Below, piece after piece: positions 21,273 through 30,392 of a stretch of 64,000 bases of DNA; position 1 is the first letter of the stretch; the number at the start of each line of letters is the position of its first letter. Where the stretch lies: the NCBI GenBank assembly GCA_945883505.1, contig CAMCXL010000009.1:1-64000 (forward strand). Reading direction: 5' to 3'. The notes beneath the pieces were generated by a model that was not told the DNA's origin, did not search any database, and saw nothing but the letters and a program-made list of their open reading frames with translations. The position numbers and the translations under genes were made by a program. The DNA comes from Rhodoluna limnophila. GTDB taxonomy: Bacteria; Actinomycetota; Actinomycetes; Actinomycetales; Microbacteriaceae.

Positions 21273-22933
21273 AGCGGGCGGATTGGAAGCCTGAGTGCTC
21301 CAGATGCTGACGAAGAAACGGCTGGGTTTATTGGAGCCACCGGCTCAACAACTTCAAAGTTTTCTCCTAGTGCTGGCCTTTGATCCTGCTCGCCCTTATT
21401 GGGCCAGTGGGCCATCGCCCACTCGGCCAAAGCTGTGATCGATAGCGATGGGTTCACACCAGGGTTTGCAGACAAAGCCGAGCCATCGACGATGTGAAGG
21501 CCTGGTTGACCAAAGACTCGAAGATATCCATCCACCACACCCTCGGAAGGATTGCTGCCGATCACCGCTCCTCCTAGAAAGTGTGCGGTGAGTGGAATGC
21601 CGAAGGGTTCTCCAACTACCGCTCCCGGGGTGCCGTTAACATCACTCGCAATTTGTCTTGCAACGGTGTGACCCATTGGAACCCAGGCTGGGTTTTTCTC
21701 GCCGTGACCCTGACGCGAAGTAAGTCGTCTTTTCCAAAAGGTAGTGAGCGAGTTATCGCGCGATTGCATCACCAGCAAGATAAGAGTCCGCTCGGGCCAA
21801 GAACGAAGGTTATAAAAATTAGGTAGCTTGGGGAAATTTTTGAGCGTCGCCCACAAAAGCCTAAAAATGTTAGGCGCCTGACCCTTTGGTCCCGATGCCA
21901 CCACCGACTGCAGTAGACCCATAAAGCCAGAGCCCTTGCCGTAGCGAACCGGTTCGATATGGGTATCTTCATCAGGAAAGACCGAGGAGGTAATTGCAGA
22001 ACCAGAAGAAAAATCAATGTCTTTGCTCTTGGCGACAACGCCAAGCAAAGACTCACTGTTGGTTCTGCTTAGTTCTCCCAGCCTTGAACTTATCCCAGCT
22101 AGATTTCCTTTGGCACGAACCGAATGAAGAAGCTTTGCAGAACCTAAGGCACCGGCAGCAACAATAACCTCTGGAACCAAAAGCTGAAGTTTTTTAGGAA
22201 ACAACTTATCGCTTTGAATCAGGGTCAACTTATAGCCTTGATCGACCTGCTCGATGTTGACCACCTTGGTTAGCGGCATGATTTTGGTGCCGAGTTTCTC
22301 CGCTAGGAACAGATAGTTTTTAACTAGGGTGTTTTTAGCTCCGTGCCGACAGCCGGTCATACACTCGCCGCAGTTGGTGCAGCCGGTGCGGTTTGGGCCC
22401 GCTCCTCCAAAGTATGGATCGGATACCGCTTTGCCCGGTTCACCGAAGTAAATACCGAGCGGGGCCATCTGAAAGGTACCCCCGAAGCCCAGGGCATCGC
22501 TGGCTTTTTTGAGGGCTTCATCGGCAGGAGAGAAGAACTTATTTGTTTCCACCCCCAGCATGCGCTCGGCCTGGTCGTAGTAAGGCTCCAGAAGTTGCTG
22601 CCAGTTAGCCATGTCTTTCCAGCTACCGGTTGAATAAAACTTCTGTGGTGGCCGATACAAAGTGTTGGCATAAACCAGTGAGCCGCCGCCAACGCCGGCA
22701 CCGCTCATGACAATCACGTTTTTGAGAAGGTCTATGCGCTGAATGCCCTTCAAGCCAAGCTTTGGAAAGAACAAAAACTTCTTCAGATTAAAGGAGTTTT
22801 TAGCAAAGTCTTGATCTTCGAATCTGGCACCAGATTCGATGACTAGGACTTTATACCCTTTTTCACTAAGACGTAAAGCAGCTACCGATCCACCGAAGCC
22901 GGATCCAATGACTGCAACGTCAAAGTTTTCCAA
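21269..22933 (-). CDS. GMC-family oxidoreductase (cholesterol-oxidase-like)
   Basis: DVAVIGSGFGGSVAALRLSEKGYKVLVIESG and C-terminal VDGSALSANPGVNPSLSITALAEWA. Confidence 0.88.
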   Translation of the reverse strand: MENFDVAVIGSGFGGSVAALRLSEKGYKVLVIESGARFEDQDFAKNSFNLKKFLFFPKLGLKGIQRIDLLKNVIVMSGAGVGGGSLVYANTLYRPPQKFYSTGSWKDMANWQQLLEPYYDQAERMLGVETNKFFSPADEALKKASDALGFGGTFQMAPLGIYFGEPGKAVSDPYFGGAGPNRTGCTNCGECMTGCRHGAKNTLVKNYLFLAEKLGTKIMPLTKVVNIEQVDQGYKLTLIQSDKLFPKKLQLLVPEVIVAAGALGSAKLLHSVRAKGNLAGISSRLGELSRTNSESLLGVVAKSKDIDFSSGSAITSSVFPDEDTHIEPVRYGKGSGFMGLLQSVVASGPKGQAPNIFRLLWATLKNFPKLPNFYNLRSWPERTLILLVMQSRDNSLTTFWKRRLTSRQGHGEKNPAWVPMGHTVARQIASDVNGTPGAVVGEPFGIPLTAHFLGGAVIGSNPSEGVVDGYLRVFGQPGLHIVDGSALSANPGVNPSLSITALAEWAMAHWPNKGEQDQRPALGENFEVVEPVAPINPAVSSSASGALRLPIRPL

Positions 22934-22947
22934 AGAGCTTCTCCTTT

Positions 22948-24234
22948 TTATGGAAGAGCCAGCGGGTTAGCTGGCAATCTCTCCTGAGCAAACCATCTCT
23001 GGTGATACCCCGTTGATGATGACATTAGCTCCAAAAAGGGCTTTGGTGCAAACTCTTCTGGTGCCTTTACTCCAACTCCAGCCCACTTACCCTCGGCGAT
23101 TAGCTCCAAGGCAATCACCGGGTTGAAAGCGGTCTGCATCACGATGCACTGAGCGTCGTACTCTTTCATGGTCTCGGCGTTATCGGCCACGTGGTAGATG
23201 TAGGTAGCGCGGTCCCTGCCGGATTTATCCTTTCCGGTGACTAGCACTCCAGCACAAGCCTTACCCTCCATTAGAGGACCGATGTGTGCCGGGTCTGGCA
23301 AAACCGCAACCAATACATCTCTTGGGGAGACATCAACTGGGCCGGAGGCCGAGCGAACCCGCACCGGCTTGGTGGCATCAATGCCTAGGTGGTGCAGGGT
23401 CTTTAGCACGTCAATAAAGTCTGAACCCAGTCCGTACTTGAAAGTTACCTTTTTGACATCCATGGTTCTAGGAAGCATCGGGATCTCTTCGTGCTCAACG
23501 TTCACACACTCAACCGCTCCGATACCCTCCGGGAACTCAAAGATCTCCGGCTCGCTGAAGGGTTGGGTGGTATAAAAACCCCTGTCCTTCTCATAGATGA
23601 TTGGTGGGTTTAGGCACTCCTCGATAACCGTCCAGATCGAAAACGACGGAGCGAAGATTGATTCGCCGGCTTCGTTTCTAACAATTAGGTTCGAGCCGTC
23701 TTTGATGCTGACTTCGTCAACCTCACTAAAGAGCTCATCGTAGGCATACTTGGCAAAGATGTTTGAAAGTCCGGGCTCAACACCCATTCCAATCAGAGCC
23801 AACTTGCCGGCCTTTTCCCACTGGTCATTTAGCGCATACTGCGCATCGCCTAGCTTGATGCCCGGTTTGTTGTAAGGGTCGGTCTCGTGTGGTTCTGAGA
23901 GCGACATCGCCATGTCAACATAGCCAACACCTGCGGTGTAAGCGGCAGAGAACACCGTTGGCACGAACTTGGGCTCAACTGCGTTGATCAGGTGAGTGAT
24001 GTTGTGGGCTCTGCAAAGCTCAACAACATTGGATGCATTGGATGCATCAATCTTTGCTGCGATGAATCTAGCGGCAACTTCATCGCCGTGGCGATTTCTA
24101 ATCCATTCGATTGCATGTTCTGCTCTTGAAAGGTCAAAGTCTGATACGACCATTACCTCGAAGAAAGATCTTTCTGAAGCGACTTTGGCAATGGCGTCTC
24201 CGACGCCGCCCGCGCCAACAAGTAAAATCCTCAT
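22948..24234 (-). CDS. saccharopine dehydrogenase-family protein
   Basis: MRILLVGAGGVGDAIAKVA and MGVEPGLSNIFAKYA. Confidence 0.9.
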   Translation of the reverse strand: MRILLVGAGGVGDAIAKVASERSFFEVMVVSDFDLSRAEHAIEWIRNRHGDEVAARFIAAKIDASNASNVVELCRAHNITHLINAVEPKFVPTVFSAAYTAGVGYVDMAMSLSEPHETDPYNKPGIKLGDAQYALNDQWEKAGKLALIGMGVEPGLSNIFAKYAYDELFSEVDEVSIKDGSNLIVRNEAGESIFAPSFSIWTVIEECLNPPIIYEKDRGFYTTQPFSEPEIFEFPEGIGAVECVNVEHEEIPMLPRTMDVKKVTFKYGLGSDFIDVLKTLHHLGIDATKPVRVRSASGPVDVSPRDVLVAVLPDPAHIGPLMEGKACAGVLVTGKDKSGRDRATYIYHVADNAETMKEYDAQCIVMQTAFNPVIALELIAEGKWAGVGVKAPEEFAPKPFLELMSSSTGYHQRWFAQERLPANPLALP

Positions 24235-24319
24235 TTCTTGATTTCACGTTCCTTAGATAAGCTGCCACCCCATCTAAGGGCCAATGCGGCAACTTGGTAT
24301 ACCTCTAGGATACCTCGGA

Positions 24320-25558
24320 CTACTCTTTTATGAGCTCCGGTACGCTACCTGGCCTAACAACCAAGAAAAACACCGCTATTGCCCCCAGGTGCGTAAGCAT
24401 CACCGTGATCCCAAGGCCGGTTGTTGTGGCGCTTCCAATAATGGGATAAAGCGGAGCTGCCGCAGCAGCAATAAAAGAGTTCATAACCCCAAGCACCGAT
24501 GCCGCTGTGCCGGCCTCGGGACCATGGCCCTGCAGGGCAATGGTTTGAATTGGGGTGATGGTCATTCCAAAAGAAACCAAGAACATCGCCATTAGTGGAA
24601 CCACGCTTTCGATTCCAACATCCAGCTGTCCAATTAGGTATAAACCGCCACCTGCAATCACCGCAAGCACCAGCGCACCAAAGATCACCCAGTGAGCTTT
24701 GAACATCCTTCCGAGCTTGGCTCCGGCCTGTATTCCTAAGAACCAACAGAAGGCAGTGATGGAAAAAGCAATTGAGAATTCCACCGGGGTAAGACCCAAG
24801 CTGTCCTGATACAAAAACGGAATGACGTTTAGATAGCCAAACAATCCAACGGTCTGGAACATCCCGATCAACACCAGACCCACCAAGATCCGGTCTTTGA
24901 AAACCGCAATGAATCTTTTGTTGACTCCTTCGAAGCCCTTGGATCGACGGTTGTCTCTATGCAAAGTCTCAACCAGTGCCCTGGAAGCAAATATAAATAT
25001 TGCGACTCCGAAAATTGCAAGAGCCAGAGGAATAACCCGCCAGTCCGGAGCAACTAGCAGAAGTTGTGCTCCGATCACGGGGCTCACCATTGGAGCTAGC
25101 CCCGAAATCAACCAGGCCCGGGAGAGCATCTTGAGCATGGCGTTTCCAACAAACATGTCTCGGATTATGGCCTGAGCGATAACGGCAGTTGCGGCACCTG
25201 CTAAGCCCTGTAGAAAACGAAACGCCACGAAGGCCTCGATGCCGGGGGCAACATAGAGTGCTGCCGAAGCAAAACTGAAAAGCCCAAGAGCTAAAAGAAC
25301 TGGCTTTTTTCTTCCCATCGAATCCGATAGCGGACCTGCAACAAAGAATCCAATTGCAGCACCTAGGGTCACGGCGGAGAGTGAATACTGAACAAAGGCA
25401 TCCGGCACTTGAAAAAAGCTTGCAATCATCGGGTGAGCCGGTAGAAACATGTCTGTGACGAGAGTTTGAACCATCAGTAAGAAGCCGAGTACGAAGATGT
25501 AGGTGAGGCGCTGCTTATCGGAAATATCAAGCTTGGGGGCGCTAATTTTTGAACTCAA
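24320..25558 (-). CDS. Bcr/CflA-family MFS drug transporter
   Basis: TDMFLPAHPMIASFFQV, GPLSDSMGRKKPVL, FRFLQGLAGAATAVIAQAIIRD. Confidence 0.93.
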   Translation of the reverse strand: MSSKISAPKLDISDKQRLTYIFVLGFLLMVQTLVTDMFLPAHPMIASFFQVPDAFVQYSLSAVTLGAAIGFFVAGPLSDSMGRKKPVLLALGLFSFASAALYVAPGIEAFVAFRFLQGLAGAATAVIAQAIIRDMFVGNAMLKMLSRAWLISGLAPMVSPVIGAQLLLVAPDWRVIPLALAIFGVAIFIFASRALVETLHRDNRRSKGFEGVNKRFIAVFKDRILVGLVLIGMFQTVGLFGYLNVIPFLYQDSLGLTPVEFSIAFSITAFCWFLGIQAGAKLGRMFKAHWVIFGALVLAVIAGGGLYLIGQLDVGIESVVPLMAMFLVSFGMTITPIQTIALQGHGPEAGTAASVLGVMNSFIAAAAAPLYPIIGSATTTGLGITVMLTHLGAIAVFFLVVRPGSVPELIKE

Positions 25559-25621
25559 GTTGGCTAGTCGTTTCTAAAAAGATTGGTGAACAAAGATTGA
25601 GCCTACTTCACCCAAAAAGCT

Positions 25622-25660
25622 AAAAACCCCAACCTCACTCGCGTAGGGTTGGGGTTTTTA
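25622..25660 (-). terminator. terminator downstream of rplJL
   Basis: taaaaaccccaacc...ggttggggttttta stem. Confidence 0.9.
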
Positions 25661-25674
25661 TATGAAACTTGGAA

Positions 25675-26061
25675 TTACTTAAGGGTGACCTTACCGCCGG
25701 CTGCCTCTAGAGCTGCCTTCGCCTTCTCGGCGGTCTCCTTGTTTGCGCCCTCAAGGATTGTTGAAGGAGCACCATCAACTAGAGCCTTGGCTTCGCCAAG
25801 ACCTAGGTTGGTTAGTGCACGAACTTCCTTGATGACCTGGATCTTTGCGTCTCCTGCTGCGTCAAGAACAACATCGAATGAGTCCTTCTCTTCTGCTGCT
25901 TCGCCGCCTCCGCCGCCTGCTGGTGCTGCTGCTGCAACTGCCATTGGTGCTGCAGCTGTAACCTCGAACACCTCTTCAAACTTCTTTACGAACTCAGAAA
26001 GCTCGATTAGTGATAGCTCCTTGAAGCCATCGATTAGCTGATCGGTTGATAGCTTTGCCAT
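25675..26061 (-). CDS. rplL: 50S ribosomal protein L7/L12
   Basis: [19 protein letters not shown] and [27 protein letters not shown]. Confidence 0.98.
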   Translation of the reverse strand: MAKLSTDQLIDGFKELSLIELSEFVKKFEEVFEVTAAAPMAVAAAAPAGGGGGEAAEEKDSFDVVLDAAGDAKIQVIKEVRALTNLGLGEAKALVDGAPSTILEGANKETAEKAKAALEAAGGKVTLK

Positions 26062-26082
26062 TTGTTTTTCTCCTTATTTTCT

Positions 26083-26598
26083 TTAAGCGTTTGTGGCTTG
26101 CTTGGCGCGTAGGGCGTCGACTGTGCGAACGGCCTGGGCCATTGGGGCCTGGAACATGTAAGCAGCCTTGAACATTGAAGCCTTGAACAGTCCTGCGGCC
26201 TTGGCCAGAAGAACATCGCGGGATTCAAGATCAGCAAGCTTCTTAACCTCTTCTTGAGACAAGACAACGCCATCCATGATGCCGGTCTTGACTACCAGTA
26301 GAGGATTTGCCTTGGCAAAGTCACGCATTGATTTGGCCACGGCGACGGTGTCTCCGTGAACAAATGCCATTGCGGATGGACCGAAGAGCTGACCCTCAAA
26401 TGCGGTCACCCCTGCGTTCTTAGCCGCAATGGTTAGTAGCGTGTTCTTTGCCACGGCGTAGGTTGCGTGCTCACTGATTGAACGGCGCAGCTCCTTGAGC
26501 TGGCCAACAGTGAGACCGCGGTACTCGGTTAGCAAAATAGCGGCTGAGTTCTGGAACTTGTCCGTGAGCTCGGCAACCGTTGCTTCCTTGTTCGCCAT
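26083..26598 (-). CDS. rplJ: 50S ribosomal protein L10
   Basis: FQNSAAILLTEYRGLTVGQLKELRRSI, adjacent to rplL. Confidence 0.98.
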   Translation of the reverse strand: MANKEATVAELTDKFQNSAAILLTEYRGLTVGQLKELRRSISEHATYAVAKNTLLTIAAKNAGVTAFEGQLFGPSAMAFVHGDTVAVAKSMRDFAKANPLLVVKTGIMDGVVLSQEEVKKLADLESRDVLLAKAAGLFKASMFKAAYMFQAPMAQAVRTVDALRAKQATNA

Positions 26599-26641
26599 GG
26601 CACTCCTTGATTATCTATAATTTGTCGGCTAGCCCAGAAAC

Positions 26642-26671
26642 AAAAAAATGCTCCCCACATAAGTGGAGAGC
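26642..26671 (-). terminator. attenuator terminator in the rplJ leader
   Basis: Minus strand GCTCTCCAC-TTAT-GTGGGGAGC-A-TTTTTTT, located inside the leader about 45 nt before the rplJ start. Confidence 0.8.
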
Positions 26672-26860
26672 AAAAGAAAATAGAGAAATCTCTAACCTTT
26701 TAATCTTCACCTACGTGGGCAAACACTTGTAGTGTTCCTTAGTCAAAACAAGCCAAACCTCAAGAAAACCTGTGATTTGATTTGCCTTAAACCGACGGTC
26801 TTTGGCTTCTGCCAGTTTAGGGCCTTGGGGCCTTGCCTGTAAAGCCCGAGATTTGGCCCT
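26642..26860 (-). ncRNA. ribosomal protein L10 leader (cis-regulatory RNA)
   Basis: Long structured 5' region of rplJ with AGACCG..GG and CCCACGUAGGUG elements and alternative pairings; 5' boundary uncertain. Confidence 0.65.
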
Positions 26861-26906
26861 AATCTGGCCTCAGGGCAAACCCCTTTTCCAACCCCAAGCG
26901 AAAAGT

Positions 26907-26934
26907 AAACCCCGCCCCAAAAGGGGCGGGGTTT
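26907..26934. terminator. bidirectional strong hairpin between helicase and rplJ leader
   Basis: AAACCCCGCCCC-AAAA-GGGGCGGGGTTT perfect stem. Confidence 0.88.
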
Positions 26935-26973
26935 AAGCGCTGTCTCTATTCGCTTTTACTCCTCGAACTATTT

Positions 26974-29229
26974 CTAGTTCGAATACTTTTTAGCCCTCGG
27001 GCGCTTATCGCCTGATGGCTTATCTGCCCAGCGGCCCTTACCAGAACCCTGGTAGTTGCCTTTTTTCTTAGGCCTTGAATCACGGTCACGGTCACGCCCG
27101 CGGTGGTTTGAACCTCCGCCGCGTGAGTCCCCGAAGTCCAGAATGTCTGGAGCTGCCGGTGGTGGTGCGATAGGTCCTGCTAGTTCTTCGATCAGTTCAG
27201 AGCCTGGGCGAACATCGGTGATCTTCGCGTCTCTTTCAGCCCTTCGAAGGAGGTCTTCGACTTTCCTTCTCTTAGATCTTGGAATCAAGGTGATAACAAC
27301 ACCTTCCTTGCCAGCTCGGCCGGTACGGCCCGAGCGGTGAAGGTAGGTCTTGTATTCCTCTGGTGGGTCAACCTGAATAACCAGTGCAACGTCGTCAACG
27401 TGGATTCCACGAGCTGCAACATCGGTTGCTACCAGCACTCGAACTGCACCCTTGACAAATCTTTCAAGGTTCCGGGTTCTCTGGTTCTGGTTTAGGTCTC
27501 CGTGCAAACGCGCTGCTGGAACACCGTTATTGGTTAGTGATTCACTTAGGCGTTCTGCTGTCATCTTGGTGCGGGTAAATATGAGGCTCTTGCCTTCACC
27601 TTGAACCAGACGAAGTAGTACCTGTGAGCGGTCATCTGGGTCTACGACCAAGATGCGGTGCTCGATGGTTGAAGTTTCCTGGGTCTCGTTAGGAACCTCG
27701 TAAACAAACGGGCTTGGCATGAACTCTTTAACTAGAGCATCAACCTCGCGGTCCAGGGTTGCCGAGAACAAAAGCTTCTGGGATTCACCGGTAGCGCGCA
27801 GAACTCGTCTTACTCCTTCGATGAAACCAAGATCACACATGTGGTCGGCCTCATCGATAACCATGGTCTCAACTTCAGATAGGTCAATGATTCTTTGCGC
27901 CATTAGGTCTTCGAGTCTTCCCGGAGTTGCAACCAGGATGTCAACACCGCGGCTCAACGCAATCTCTTGCCTCCGCTGAGGAACGCCACCGTAAACACAA
28001 GCGGTGTAGAAACCAACAGAGCGAGCCAGTGCCGACATTGTTCTATCGATCTGATCTGCAAGCTCACGGGTTGGAGCTAGTACCAGCGCTCTTGGCTTGT
28101 TTGGCTTTCTAGGAACAGAACCAGCTGCAACCATCTTGGAGATGATCGGAACAGCAAAGGCAATTGTTTTTCCAGATCCAGTTTTTCCTCTACCCAAAAC
28201 ATCTCTACCCTCAAGGGCAGCAGGGATAGTTGACTGCTGAATTGGGAAAGGAGTTTCTGCTCCCATGCCACGAAGAGCTGTGACGAGCTTTGGGTGAAGA
28301 CCCATCTCTTCGAAGCTGCCCTGAATGATTACTTCAGACGCATCTGCGCTAACTAGCTTGTCTAGAACCTTGTCCTCGAAGAAGGCCTTCTTGTTTGGGT
28401 TCTTGTCGCGAGCGCCTACGAAGCTCTCATCCCTTGAGCGGTCTCTAGAGACTCTGTCTTCACGGTAAGGATTTCTATCCCTGTCATACTCGCGTGAGTT
28501 TGAACGAGGAACAAAGCCTCTGGAATCTGACGAGCGCTCTGATCTATCTGATCTTGGAGAACGTGATTCCCATGGTTTGCCAGAACCTGGTCGGTCAGAG
28601 TTTGAACGTGCTGGACGCTCGCTGCGGTCTGATGATCCTCTGTCGTAAGAAGGTCTGTCGCTTCTGTCTGATCTTGGAGAACGTGACTCCCAAGGACGGT
28701 CAGAGTTGGTGCGAGGAGAAGAAGTTCTTGATTCCCAAGGGCGGTCTGAACGGGAGGCTGGCTTACGCTCGCCTCTGGAATCAGAACCGCGTGAGTCAGA
28801 ACCGCGAGATTCGTTTCTATCGCCATAGGAAGGACGGTCTGACCAGCTCTTGCGCTCTGGGCGGTCGGTTTTTCCCTGGCCGTAGCGAGGCTTGTCTGAC
28901 CACTCTTTTCTTTGAGTTCTGTCATCTGAAGATCTTGGTGCACGGTCATCTGACCTTGGAGCATCGAAGAAACTTCTGGTTCCGCGCGCTGCGCGGTCTT
29001 CTGCTGTGTGACGGGGCTTCCGACCGGCTTCTGTCCTAGGAGACTTTGGCTCCCAGTTGTTGCCGCGGTCTGGCTTACGCCCACTCATCTCGCGAGGCTC
29101 TAATGATCCCTTGCGGTGAGGCTTTTTGGGAGCTGATGATTTTGCTCCGAATGGGGAGCTTGCTCGCTTAGGAGCTGCTTTTGATGCACCGGTCTTTGGA
29201 CGCGGTGATGCTTTGCCGAAATTGGCCAT
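26974..29229 (-). CDS. DEAD-box RNA helicase with long RS/RG-rich N-terminal extension
   Basis: GRGKTGSGKTIAFAVP, PTRELADQI, VIDEADHM, SATLD, HRSGRTGRAG motifs; start at the internal Met at 29229. Confidence 0.95.
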   Translation of the reverse strand: MANFGKASPRPKTGASKAAPKRASSPFGAKSSAPKKPHRKGSLEPREMSGRKPDRGNNWEPKSPRTEAGRKPRHTAEDRAARGTRSFFDAPRSDDRAPRSSDDRTQRKEWSDKPRYGQGKTDRPERKSWSDRPSYGDRNESRGSDSRGSDSRGERKPASRSDRPWESRTSSPRTNSDRPWESRSPRSDRSDRPSYDRGSSDRSERPARSNSDRPGSGKPWESRSPRSDRSERSSDSRGFVPRSNSREYDRDRNPYREDRVSRDRSRDESFVGARDKNPNKKAFFEDKVLDKLVSADASEVIIQGSFEEMGLHPKLVTALRGMGAETPFPIQQSTIPAALEGRDVLGRGKTGSGKTIAFAVPIISKMVAAGSVPRKPNKPRALVLAPTRELADQIDRTMSALARSVGFYTACVYGGVPQRRQEIALSRGVDILVATPGRLEDLMAQRIIDLSEVETMVIDEADHMCDLGFIEGVRRVLRATGESQKLLFSATLDREVDALVKEFMPSPFVYEVPNETQETSTIEHRILVVDPDDRSQVLLRLVQGEGKSLIFTRTKMTAERLSESLTNNGVPAARLHGDLNQNQRTRNLERFVKGAVRVLVATDVAARGIHVDDVALVIQVDPPEEYKTYLHRSGRTGRAGKEGVVITLIPRSKRRKVEDLLRRAERDAKITDVRPGSELIEELAGPIAPPPAAPDILDFGDSRGGGSNHRGRDRDRDSRPKKKGNYQGSGKGRWADKPSGDKRPRAKKYSN
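28548..28697 (-). repeat. intragenic repeat (120-bp period) in the helicase tail
   Basis: ctgatcttggagaacgtgattccca at 28548 recurs with few changes at 28668; encodes WESRSPRSDRS(D/E)R. Confidence 0.75.
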
Positions 29230-29432
29230 GGCTTTACTTATTCCTCTTTTATGTGGCGAGCACGGCCAAAGCAAACCCCAAAAAGAGGCAAATGCAATAA
29301 CTAATGTTCGTCGTTGCGGTCTAGTCGAACTGCGCTAGACCTTTAGCTGATCTGGTTCTTGCCAGGGCTAATAAGAGGTAAAGACTGATGCACGCTTAGT
29401 GCACTGCAAACGACTACTGCTGGGATGTTCCC

Positions 29433-29479
29433 AACTTTTCTAGCCTAGGGGCAATCTCCCTAAATAGCTAGGAAAAGTT
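29433..29479. repeat. long inverted repeat (hairpin) between the mycoredoxin and helicase genes
   Basis: AACTTTTCTAGC...GCTAGGAAAAGTT with nested TAGGG/CCCTA. Confidence 0.7.
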
Positions 29480-29731
29480 CTAAGAAATAAGCCCGCGGAG
29501 CTTTAGCTCTGCGTGGAGCTCTGGATCTGAGGGCTCAACTAGGTGCTTGCCATCAGCAAAGACAATCACCGGGATGTTAGTTCTGCCCGAAATGGCCCTA
29601 GCTTCCTCAGTGAATTCAGCGCTTTCGTCAACGTCTTTGACCTCGAAGTCAATGCCGGTTGCGTTCAAAAGGGCCTTAGACCTTCGGCAATCGCCACACC
29701 AGTCGGCTCCATACATCGTTACTTCTGCCAT
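29480..29731 (-). CDS. glutaredoxin/mycoredoxin-like protein
   Basis: VTMYGADWCGDCRRSKALLNATGIDFEVKDVDE; NIPVIVFADGKHLVEPSDPEL. Confidence 0.88.
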   Translation of the reverse strand: MAEVTMYGADWCGDCRRSKALLNATGIDFEVKDVDESAEFTEEARAISGRTNIPVIVFADGKHLVEPSDPELHAELKLRGLIS

Positions 29732-29734
29732 TTG

Positions 29735-30379
29735 CTATCTCCTTAGAATTTTCTCTTCCGGTATGAATAACTTGAATCCATCAAAGCTGATTCCCGCCAA
29801 ATCTTCAATAACGATATCGGCTTCGGTATCTAGGGCCCTAACCGATACCCCAATAACCAGCTTGACCCCCGCTTTCTTACCTGCCACAACCCCTGCTTGG
29901 GCGTCTTCAAACACTATGCAGTCTTTTGGATCAAAACCCAGTCGCTTGGCACCTAGTAGATAGGGATCTGGCGCAGGCTTACCTTGTTCCACATCGCCAC
30001 CGGTCACCAAATGCTTTGGAACCGGAAGCCCGGCTGCCTGAATCCTGGCAAGCCCAAGTCTTGGGTTGGCTGATGTGCAGATGGTCCAGCGGTCACTGGG
30101 TATCGAGGGAAGCAATTCAACTGCACCTGGAAGCGCAACGGTCAGGTGAGCTGATTCTTGCTCGAGTTCGTTGATTCGGTTGTTGGCTTCCTCAAATCTT
30201 TCTTCGCCAACTAGCGAAAGCACAAGATCTTGAGCACGGGTTCCGTAGTGCTCTGAAATCACTAGGTCCTTAACACCAAACTCTATTGCCCACCGGTCCC
30301 AGCACTTATCGACAGTGTCATGCGAATCAACTAGCACCCCGTCGTTATCAAAGAGCAGGGCTTTAACTTCAAAGATCAA
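29735..30379 (-). CDS. HAD-superfamily hydrolase / sugar phosphatase
   Basis: LLFDNDGVLVDSHDTV, GKPAPDPYLLGAKRLGFDPKDCIVFEDAQAG. Confidence 0.92.
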   Translation of the reverse strand: MIFEVKALLFDNDGVLVDSHDTVDKCWDRWAIEFGVKDLVISEHYGTRAQDLVLSLVGEERFEEANNRINELEQESAHLTVALPGAVELLPSIPSDRWTICTSANPRLGLARIQAAGLPVPKHLVTGGDVEQGKPAPDPYLLGAKRLGFDPKDCIVFEDAQAGVVAGKKAGVKLVIGVSVRALDTEADIVIEDLAGISFDGFKLFIPEEKILRR

Positions 30380-30392
30380 TTACTAGCTACCC

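Noticed and set aside
28548-28697. Repeats as a CRISPR or mobile-element footprint
   Set aside because: Repeats are in frame inside the helicase gene and encode an RS-rich protein repeat.
28416-29084. 222-aa minus-strand ORF overlapping the helicase
   Set aside because: Alternate-frame by-product of the low-complexity RS-rich coding region; the helicase frame carries the recognisable domains.
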